From Alphaproteobacteria bacterium (GTDB lineage Bacteria > Pseudomonadota > Alphaproteobacteria > Micavibrionales > Micavibrionaceae): a stretch of 34,973 nucleotides of DNA. The notes under the pieces were generated by a model that was given only the letters and a program-made list of their open reading frames with translations, searched no databases and was not told the DNA's origin. Below are positions 1 through 6,423 of the stretch, piece after piece. The stretch is taken from contig JAGLMC010000012.1 of assembly GCA_023140215.1 (NCBI GenBank), positions 1 to 34,973 on the forward strand, in the 5' to 3' direction. The position numbers were made by a program, and so were the translations under genes. The first letter of the stretch is position 1. Every line of letters begins with the position of its first letter.

Positions 1-998
1 GCAGCTTTACGAGACTTTAAATCACTTAAACAATCCAAAAGCTCAACAGCTCTTATTGGTGATGTCCCAACTTTAGTTACAACAATACTTCCTGCTATAT
101 TTGATAATGTGGCAGCTTCCACTAAATTTGCACCTGCGGCTAAACCGGCTGCGATTGTTGCTATAACCGTGTCACCTGCACCGGATACGTCAAAGACTTC
201 AATGTCTTCTGTTTGAAGATGTACGGAATTTTCCTTTTTTTGAATAATGCTCATTCCATCAGCCGAACGCGTTGCAATAACTGCCTCAATATCGCATTCA
301 TCAATTAGTATTTGTGCCGCTTTAATAACATCCTCATTACTTTCAACAGCCATACCTTTTGTTGCATCAGATAATTCTTTTTTGTTCGGCGTAACTGCCG
401 TTGCTCCGGCATAAATACTAAAATCCTGCCCTTTTGGATCGACAATCACAGATATATTAGCATTACGTGCCAATGTTATGAACTTAGCAATTATATCTTT
501 ACGCAATAATCCTTTACCGTAATCAGAGATAATAACAGCTTTAACATTTTTCATAAGAGCCTCGGCCTTTATCAACAATGCACTGGCCATATCATCTGAA
601 ATTGGCTGTTTCTTCTCATAATCTGTACGCAAAAGTTGCTGATGACCGGCTAAATAACGTGTTTTTACAATTGTAGGACGTGAAGGACAAGTCAACAAAC
701 CGCTTGTATCTATGCCAAGCGTTTTAGCTATTTTATGAATTAAAGCCCCATCTTCATCATCACCAATAACAGATAAAATAAAACCGCATGCTTCAAGACC
801 TACAAGATTCGCTAGCGCATTTCCTGCACCGCCCAGCATCATTTCCTCACGCTCAATAGAAAGTACAGGAACAGGACTTTCCGGTGAAATTCTATCAACA
901 CTGCCATAAACAAAACGATCCAGCATGATATCTCCAATTACTAAAACAGGACATTCTTTTATAGCTGTCACAACCCCTGTAAGTTCTTGATTTATCAC
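1..998 (-). CDS. hldE: HldE, heptose-7-phosphate kinase domain (partial, 3' end outside window)
   Basis: Bifunctional D-glycero-beta-D-manno-heptose-7-phosphate kinase / 1-phosphate adenylyltransferase, a cytoplasmic enzyme that makes ADP-heptose for LPS inner core. I translated the minus strand from position 998 and got 332 codons before the window edge. The PfkB/ribokinase fold is clear: VIGDIMLD near residue 20, GGAGNALANL near 56, DPKG near 188, and VSGAGDT at 271-277 with Asp276 as the expected catalytic base. The sequence aligns along its length with the kinase half of E. coli HldE as I remember it; the adenylyltransferase half would lie outside the window. The start is a GTG with AAGG ten bases upstream; an in-frame TAA lies further upstream and no ATG lies between, so GTG is the likely start. 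It is divergent from the BTLCP gene. Confidence 0.9.
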   Translation of the reverse strand, partial: MINQELTGVVTAIKECPVLVIGDIMLDRFVYGSVDRISPESPVPVLSIEREEMMLGGAGNALANLVGLEACGFILSVIGDDEDGALIHKIAKTLGIDTSGLLTCPSRPTIVKTRYLAGHQQLLRTDYEKKQPISDDMASALLIKAEALMKNVKAVIISDYGKGLLRKDIIAKFITLARNANISVIVDPKGQDFSIYAGATAVTPNKKELSDATKGMAVESNEDVIKAAQILIDECDIEAVIATRSADGMSIIQKKENSVHLQTEDIEVFDVSGAGDTVIATIAAGLAAGANLVEAATLSNIAGSIVVTKVGTSPIRAVELLDCLSDLKSRKA

Positions 999-1026
999 GA
1001 TATTATAACCTTGTTTATTTTATATG

Positions 1027-1067
1027 TAAAAGCAAGTGTAAAATTTTTCTTAAAAACCTTGCTTTTA
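1027..1067. promoter_or_regulatory. Inverted repeat in the hldE / BTLCP divergent spacer
   Basis: A perfect 10-base inverted repeat (taaaagcaag at 1027-1036, cttgctttta at 1058-1067) separated by 21 AT-rich bases. It lies about 30 bases upstream of the hldE GTG and would fall in its 5' leader if transcription starts further out. It could be an operator or a leader hairpin. The loop is long and no poly-T tract suits a terminator in the hldE direction. Function unknown. Confidence 0.35.
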
Positions 1068-1202
1068 TGCCTCTTTCTTAGGATTTCGTCAATCTTTGTA
1101 CTGTTTAATAGTAGTAGACAAAATATATAAAAAACTAGGAAAACAATAAACTGACACAAACTTTAGAAAATAAAAGCTTATCTGATATGGGGTAGAGTAA
1201 AT

Positions 1203-2150
1203 ATGTCAGAAATAAAAATATATAAGAAAAAGCGTAAGGGAATTTTAAATACATTAAAAACTTGCGTGTATCGAAATCGTCTTGGTGAATTATTAGTCAC
1301 TAAAGGATTGATCTCGACAAAAGAACTGCATCATGCACTCAAAGCGCAGAAAGAAACATGTCAGCCTCTTGGACAGATTTTTCTAAAACACAGCGTGATT
1401 TCAAAAAAACAATTAATTTTTATACTAAGTAGACAACTATTACTTCGTTGCATGATTGCGTTAACCTTTTTTATCTCTGCATCTCATACAAAAGTACATG
1501 CTGATATTATTGATGTACCGGCACGTCTTACAATCTCAGCACCGAATATGACACAGCACTTTACAAAAGTCTCTGCATATCCAAATCTGTTTGGTTCATA
1601 TGAGAAGCGTTCCAGAAACTTAAAGCCTTTTACTAAATGGACAAGCATGTTCCATAGATTTGATATCGAGCTTAAAAATGGAAAAAGTAATCAGTTAATA
1701 CGTAATTGGCAAAATAATTTATTATTATTCAAAGACCTTAATCTGAAAAATATGGCTAATCAGGTCAATAATCTTATTAATCAGGAACAATATATTTTAG
1801 ATAATAGAAATTGGGGTAAAAGCGATTATTGGGCTACACCAGTTGAATTTTTGGAACATGGTGGCGATTGTGAAGATTTTGCCATTGCCAAATATACAGC
1901 CTTACGTGCCCTTGGTGTTCCTGAAGAACGCCTTCGTGTTGCTATTGTTCATGATAATGTCAAAAATATCCCACATGCCGTGTTAGTAGTTTATACGGAA
2001 AGTGGCCCTTATATTCTTGATAACCAGATTAAAACACTGATTAACGCAAGTGTAGGCGTACGTTATCGCCCAATCTTTTCAATCAACCGTACAGCTTGGT
2101 GGCTACATACAGCTTCAAGCGAAAATACGATTATTGCTTCTGCACAGTAA
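1203..2150 (+). CDS. Membrane-associated BTLCP (transglutaminase-like) cysteine peptidase with N-terminal MshEN-like domain
   Basis: A 315-residue protein in three parts. Residues 26-49 and 55-78 are two 24-residue motifs of the MshEN / GspE N-terminal type: each has LG at positions 2-3, I at 12 (or its L/I neighbour), L at 17, L at 21 and Q at 24. Residues 79-100 are hydrophobic and end in KVHA, so they may be a short membrane anchor or an internal signal peptide. The rest is a BTLCP domain (bacterial transglutaminase-like cysteine peptidase, the LapG family) with probable triad Cys223 (GGDCEDF), His258 (PHAV) and Asp273 (ILDNQ). MshEN domains are known c-di-GMP receptors, and LapG is a periplasmic adhesin protease controlled by c-di-GMP through LapD. 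Direct c-di-GMP control of this protease is inference. The ATG at 1203 follows a GGGG-containing stretch; an alternative at Met84 has no visible ribosome binding site. No LapA-like or LapD-like gene is in the window. Confidence 0.8.
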   Translation: MSEIKIYKKKRKGILNTLKTCVYRNRLGELLVTKGLISTKELHHALKAQKETCQPLGQIFLKHSVISKKQLIFILSRQLLLRCMIALTFFISASHTKVHADIIDVPARLTISAPNMTQHFTKVSAYPNLFGSYEKRSRNLKPFTKWTSMFHRFDIELKNGKSNQLIRNWQNNLLLFKDLNLKNMANQVNNLINQEQYILDNRNWGKSDYWATPVEFLEHGGDCEDFAIAKYTALRALGVPEERLRVAIVHDNVKNIPHAVLVVYTESGPYILDNQIKTLINASVGVRYRPIFSINRTAWWLHTASSENTIIASAQ

Positions 2151-2217
2151 TATAAATCCTCAAACACCGGACATGCTTCGGGCTTACGCCCACCGTGCAG
2201 TCACACGGTACAATTTT
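2151..2217. repeat. Dispersed two-hairpin repeat, copy 1
   Basis: A 67-base element starting immediately after the BTLCP stop codon. It matches 19059-19125 at 56 of 67 positions without gaps, and all 11 differences are transitions. It contains GGGC-ttac-GCCC (2180-2191) followed by ACCGTG-cagtca-CACGGT (2192-2209), both able to form perfect short hairpins. It is non-coding and sits between convergent genes. It resembles REP-like palindromic elements in design, but I do not recognise a named family. Confidence 0.75.
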
Positions 2218-2242
2218 AAATAAGAATTTTCTTATTTAAAAT
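2213..2242. terminator. AT-rich perfect palindrome, probable bidirectional terminator
   Basis: attttaaataagaa at 2213-2226 and its exact reverse complement at 2229-2242 leave a two-base centre, giving a 30-base palindrome. It overlaps the end of repeat copy 1 and lies between the stop codons of the convergent BTLCP gene (2150) and pyk (2255), where a shared terminator is expected. The stem is almost all A:T, so it would be weak as a classical GC-rich terminator; a cruciform or protein site is the alternative. Confidence 0.5.
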
Positions 2243-2254
2243 CACAATATCACT

Positions 2255-3688
2255 CTAATCCACCGTTGCGATACGCAGCGTATTTGTGCTGCCGGTTTCA
2301 CCGAAGGGCACTCCAGCAGTCATAACAAAGGTTTGTCCAGACTCAGCAATTTTATGTTCAAGCGCAATTTTAGCCGCACTACGCGCCGGCCCTGTAAAAT
2401 CCCCTACATTTTCTGTAACATGCACAGCATGAACCCCGTAAGAAATACTGAGACTCCTCGCTACAGATATATTTGGAGTTAAACATAAAATTGGTACGTT
2501 TGGACGCTGTCGTGCCATACGCATAGCAGTTGAACCAGACATTGTATATGTCACAATGAACGATGCGCCTATATCCTGAGATACATAATAGGCTGCTGTA
2601 GTAATCGCATCGGATGGATCAAAAGCAGCCTCAGGACGAACATTATCCATCATTTGCTCATATATATCATCCTCTTCTGTCCTACGGCAAATTCTATCCA
2701 TTATAGTTACGGCCTTAATAGGATAATCTCCTATAGCTGTTTCTGCTGAAAGCATTATACCATCTGCTCCATCATAAACGGCTGTAGCCACATCAGAAGC
2801 TTCCGCTCGCGTTGGTCTGGAATTTTCTATCATAGACTCCAACATCTGAGTAGCCACAATCACCGGCTTTCCATTCTCGCGTACTTTACGAATAACATTC
2901 TTTTGTACCGCCGGAACATGCTCAGGTGGAATCTCAACGCCTAGATCACCTCGTGCAATCATAATTCCATCAGCTTGCTCTATGATTTCATCAAGCTGCT
3001 GTAGCGCAGATGGTTTTTCCAGTTTAACCATCAAGGATGCTCTTCCATTAATGAGTTTCTTAGCTTCTTTTACATCATCGGCTGTCTGGACAAAGCTTTG
3101 AGCAATCCAGTCTACTCCCATTTCAAGAGCAGCGTTTAAATCTACGCGATCTTTATTACTTAGCGCAGGAATAGGAATAATAACTTCAGGAACATTCAGA
3201 CCTTTACGATTAGATAATTTTTTCCCAGCTCTTATTTCTACCTCTACAAAGTCTTTTCCCTTTAGTATTACACGTGCCCGTACATTACCGTCATCAAGGA
3301 ATAACAAGCTATCTTTCTCTAAAATATCAATAATTTCAGGATGCGGTAAGTTTACCCGCTGTTCATTGCCTAGCGCAGTGTCAAGATCAAAACGAAAACT
3401 CTGCCCTTCGGTTAAAAGAATCTCACCTGCTTCAAATTCTCCAATTCTTAATTTAGGCCCCTGTAAGTCAGCCATAATACCTATCGGACGGCCGGTCTTC
3501 TTTTCAAGGCTACGAATCTTATCAAAGGCAGCCTTATGATATTCATGTGTCCCATGTGAAAAGTTCAGACGAAAAATATCAACTCCTGCTTCAAAAAGCG
3601 CAGAAATTGTTTTCTTATCCTGCGATGCCGGACCTAGAGTAGCTATAATCTTTGTACGGCGAGACCAGTGTATCTGCTGAACTGACAT
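2255..3688 (-). CDS. pyk: Pyruvate kinase
   Basis: Converts phosphoenolpyruvate and ADP to pyruvate and ATP, the last step of glycolysis; cytoplasmic. The 477-residue product is of normal length for the family. It opens with RRTKIIATLGPAS, then has FRLNFSHG and MADLQGPKLRIG in the N-terminal beta-barrel region, and the substrate and metal site segment MVKLEKPSALQQLDEI followed by DGIMIARGDLGVEIP and ATQMLESMI. The C-terminal regulatory-type domain is intact. The open frame could extend 21 residues further upstream, but the ATG at 3688 has AAGGA eleven bases before it and starts the conserved sequence, so I use it. It is monocistronic as far as can be seen, and convergent with the BTLCP gene. 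Confidence 0.96.
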   Translation of the reverse strand: MSVQQIHWSRRTKIIATLGPASQDKKTISALFEAGVDIFRLNFSHGTHEYHKAAFDKIRSLEKKTGRPIGIMADLQGPKLRIGEFEAGEILLTEGQSFRFDLDTALGNEQRVNLPHPEIIDILEKDSLLFLDDGNVRARVILKGKDFVEVEIRAGKKLSNRKGLNVPEVIIPIPALSNKDRVDLNAALEMGVDWIAQSFVQTADDVKEAKKLINGRASLMVKLEKPSALQQLDEIIEQADGIMIARGDLGVEIPPEHVPAVQKNVIRKVRENGKPVIVATQMLESMIENSRPTRAEASDVATAVYDGADGIMLSAETAIGDYPIKAVTIMDRICRRTEEDDIYEQMMDNVRPEAAFDPSDAITTAAYYVSQDIGASFIVTYTMSGSTAMRMARQRPNVPILCLTPNISVARSLSISYGVHAVHVTENVGDFTGPARSAAKIALEHKIAESGQTFVMTAGVPFGETGSTNTLRIATVD

Positions 3689-3802
3689 ATAAATTAATAT
3701 CCTTATGGAGAAAAAAGAGCCATCTAAACCATAGAAATATAAAGCGCTCAAAACAAGCTTTTGATTTTTATATACTTAGAAAAAATTATAAAATTTCATA
3801 AA

Positions 3803-3831
3803 TTGATTGCTATCGCTATTTACTGTAGAAT
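3803..3831 (+). promoter_or_regulatory. Candidate sigma-70-type promoter for the 97-residue exported protein
   Basis: TTGATT (3803-3808) and TAGAAT (3826-3831) are separated by 17 bases, close to the consensus -35 and -10 hexamers, and end about 41 bases before the ATG at 3873. In DNA this AT-rich, chance matches are common. Confidence 0.4.
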
Positions 3832-3872
3832 CAATAAAGTACTTAACTTAAGTTGACACAGGCTTAAAAGTC

Positions 3873-4166
3873 ATGAAAATATCTATTTTATTCTTTCTGA
3901 GCATATTTTTTGTTCTTTCATATAATACAATGGCAAATGCTGAAAATACAGTTGTTCAATGTGGTATACCATCTGAAAGTCACGTTGAGACTGATCCCGG
4001 ATTTCAATACTGTAATATCTTTGATCGTCAATTTACTTACCGTAAAAATAGAATTGCGCTAATGGATCAATTAAAAATACGGCAAACACAGTTCATTGAG
4101 CCAGCTTTAAGCGCACGCAATCAGTATAAAAAAGACTTAGATGCACTGCATGACAGCATTAATTAA
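3873..4166 (+). CDS. Small exported protein of unknown function
   Basis: A 97-residue protein that I do not recognise. Residues 1-23 form a clear Sec signal peptide (KIS, a hydrophobic core, then a cleavage site after MANA). The mature part is about 74 residues, hydrophilic, with two cysteines (Cys30 and Cys47) that could form a disulfide in the periplasm, and a helical, charged C-terminal half. A plausible promoter lies 41 bases upstream. The stop codon overlaps the last codons of the convergent EamA gene by four bases in an ATTAATTAATTAATT tract, so both genes end on each other. No function can be assigned; the signal peptide and promoter are the main evidence that it is a gene. Confidence 0.65.
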   Translation: MKISILFFLSIFFVLSYNTMANAENTVVQCGIPSESHVETDPGFQYCNIFDRQFTYRKNRIALMDQLKIRQTQFIEPALSARNQYKKDLDALHDSIN

Positions 4167-4609
4167 TTAATTGAAGTGTTCATTTGTCCATAAATAAGAA
4201 TAAAAGAGCCAAACATAACAAGCCCTCCACCAACTAATATTGACCAATCAAAATGGCGTACGCCAAAAAATAGGAATAAAAATAAAATTGTAAAAAGAGG
4301 ATATGAAATTTCTGCAAAAGCAGCATAACTAGCTGAAATATTCTTTATTGCATACATCGTTAAAAGCCATCCGATTGATGGAACCAAAACAGCAATCAAA
4401 GCCACAATCAATAAATATTTGTCTTCCATGAAAGATAATGAAATTGGTTCATGCTTGAACTTTGAAAGTCCCAAAGCAATAAAAACACTCGCTACGCCTC
4501 CAAGAAATATATACGTCGCAACATTAACCGACTCTAATAATTTTTGAGTAAAGGCAAAACACAGGCCATAACAAACGGCAGCTATAATGGGAAATGACGC
4601 ATAAAGCAT
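4163..4609 (-). CDS. Half-size EamA/DMT-family membrane transporter
   Basis: A 148-residue inner-membrane protein with four to five hydrophobic segments (about 3-20, 31-48, 66-86, 93-113 and 120-140). The overall pattern, including NISASYAAFAEISYPLFT followed by a hydrophobic helix and a short tail, is that of a single EamA repeat, as in the half-size members of the drug/metabolite transporter superfamily, which work as dimers. The substrate cannot be told. AAGGG sits six bases before the ATG. It lies 34 bases downstream of the coiled-coil gene on the same strand, so read-through from that gene (and perhaps rne) is likely. Confidence 0.75.
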   Translation of the reverse strand: MLYASFPIIAAVCYGLCFAFTQKLLESVNVATYIFLGGVASVFIALGLSKFKHEPISLSFMEDKYLLIVALIAVLVPSIGWLLTMYAIKNISASYAAFAEISYPLFTILFLFLFFGVRHFDWSILVGGGLVMFGSFILIYGQMNTSIN

Positions 4610-4643
4610 TGATAGCCCTTATTCTATATTATAATTATTTTCA

Positions 4644-6320
4644 TTATTGTGAAATATGATTCTCCAGAATACGAATGCGCTCTTCATATCGCAAACGCTG
4701 AGAATCCAATTTATCCTGAACTGACAAAAGCTTATTTTCCAAATCAGCCAAATGAGCAAGTTGTTTTTCATTTGTTACTTGCGGATCAAACAACATAGCT
4801 TCAAGATCTTCTTTTTCAACCGAACTTTGAGCCCTTTCGCGCTGAAGCTGCTGTCCGAGTCGTTTAATTTGGCGCTCTGCCTCATTATATTTCATAGTTG
4901 CACGTTCAAGATTCCAATTATCAGAAGAAATTGACAAACGTTCTTCCTCCGATTCACTTAATACAGATTTAAGTTCACTATTAAGCTCTGTATTTTCTTT
5001 TTTTAACTTATAAACCATGCTTTCAAGTTGAGAGATTTTCTTAACAAGCTCAGGATCAGGACGTGATTTAAAAGCCATGTTATCATTGGCCGACTCAACG
5101 CTACCTAAATTAGTAAAATCATATGACTTTTTCTTTTTGATCTTTGCCTTTGGGAATTTAGAAATAGAAACAGAATCCAAAACCGGTTTAATTTCTTGAA
5201 CAAGTGGAATAACTTCTTGTATTTTTGAAACAATTACCTCAGATGAAATATTCTGATTTTCTAATTGTGATGAAGATATAAAAGGAGGCAATAAAGTTTT
5301 TGTTATTTTAACATTATTTTCCGTTACAAACTTTTTCTCTATCATAGGCTCTTTTTTCGTCACAGACTCCTTATATAAATTTGACGGAATTTCCAGTTTA
5401 TCTATTAAATTTTTCTTAGGCTGCTCTTGTAAATTTAATCGTAAATCATCTTCAAGAGCAACAATGTCAGGATTTTCCTTTATTTTTTTAGATAAAACTT
5501 CACTCATTCTTTCATGAGGCTTATCCACTAACGGGCTTGCTACTTGTGTTGAATTATCAATTAATAAAGTTATAGGAGCTTTTTCATCAATTATTTTACC
5601 ACCGATTTTCCTAACTTCCTTTACAGGAATCAACTGCACTACAGGCTGTCGATCTTCAGGAATTATTTCAATAACAGCATTACTACGCTCATTTTGTTCA
5701 AATGCGATTGATTCATTCATAACCGCACCATTAAATGACTCTTCATTCATTGAGGCATGTATAGGCTCATTTTGAGTTGCTACAGCAGAAAGAGGCTGAA
5801 TAACACCTCCAGCCATACAACGTTCAAATATTGCAGAAGCACTGGAAAAACCTGTCATATAAAATCTAAAATTATTTACATCAATACTTAAATCAAGAAC
5901 CGCAGAATCCCGCATAATCTGATAAAAATCTTTTTGTTCCTGTAAATCTATAACAAGCTTATTTTCTTGAGATGCAATAACTGAAAATGTCTTATTTACT
6001 TTCCCCGGCACTGAAAGAGATACATTATAGGTTTTGCCATTTTCAAAAGCCTTTTGACGAAAATCAATACTTAAAGCTTTTACCCATCTGTGAGAACCTT
6101 CTAACTGTATAACAAAACCATTATTAAATTCATTTTGTATAGAACAATTTTGAACATTGGCAGTTGCAACTTGCATTGGCTTTGCTGTAACTGTCCATGC
6201 TTTTGCAGGATAAAAATAAAGATCCGGTGTTTTAGCAATTACCATTTGTGAAAATGCAAAAATCCCAGCAACCCCAAGCCCCAAAGTCAATAAAACAGCC
6301 TTATAATTTTGCCATGCCAT
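4644..6320 (-). CDS. Envelope coiled-coil protein, function unknown
   Basis: A 558-residue protein that I do not recognise. It has an N-terminal hydrophobic segment (about 8-29) ending VIAK, which may be a signal peptide or anchor. A compact domain follows at about 31-170, bounded by Cys59 and Cys168, which could pair. A long low-complexity linker rich in Glu, Lys, Ile and Pro runs from about 171 to 415. The C-terminal region, about 425-558, is a strong predicted coiled coil with regular Leu/Ile heptads (QLESMVYKLKKENTEL and onward). Such architecture suits a periplasmic scaffold or a tethered structural protein. It is 103 bases downstream of rne on the same strand and 34 bases upstream of the EamA gene. 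I see no clear terminator between rne and this gene. Confidence 0.75.
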   Translation of the reverse strand: MAWQNYKAVLLTLGLGVAGIFAFSQMVIAKTPDLYFYPAKAWTVTAKPMQVATANVQNCSIQNEFNNGFVIQLEGSHRWVKALSIDFRQKAFENGKTYNVSLSVPGKVNKTFSVIASQENKLVIDLQEQKDFYQIMRDSAVLDLSIDVNNFRFYMTGFSSASAIFERCMAGGVIQPLSAVATQNEPIHASMNEESFNGAVMNESIAFEQNERSNAVIEIIPEDRQPVVQLIPVKEVRKIGGKIIDEKAPITLLIDNSTQVASPLVDKPHERMSEVLSKKIKENPDIVALEDDLRLNLQEQPKKNLIDKLEIPSNLYKESVTKKEPMIEKKFVTENNVKITKTLLPPFISSSQLENQNISSEVIVSKIQEVIPLVQEIKPVLDSVSISKFPKAKIKKKKSYDFTNLGSVESANDNMAFKSRPDPELVKKISQLESMVYKLKKENTELNSELKSVLSESEEERLSISSDNWNLERATMKYNEAERQIKRLGQQLQRERAQSSVEKEDLEAMLFDPQVTNEKQLAHLADLENKLLSVQDKLDSQRLRYEERIRILENHISQ

Positions 6321-6423
6321 TATAATTATCCCAATTATTAAAAATAAAATACGTGCTTGCGCTCACACTAGCACCTGATCCCAGAGCATACAATAATTTT
6401 TAAGGAAACCAAAAACTAAACAC

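Noticed and set aside
1452-1502. BTLCP start at Met84, giving an ordinary secreted protease without the N-terminal domain
   Set aside because: No Shine-Dalgarno precedes that ATG and the upstream 83 residues form two regular MshEN-like motifs, so the longer product is better supported, although not proven.
3689-3751. N-terminal extension of pyruvate kinase by 21 residues
   Set aside because: The added residues do not resemble the family, and AAGGA is properly spaced before the ATG at 3688.
6340-6400. GTGCT...AGCAC inverted repeat after rne as a terminator
   Set aside because: Only five base pairs with a long loop and an imperfect T tract; not enough to separate rne from the downstream genes.
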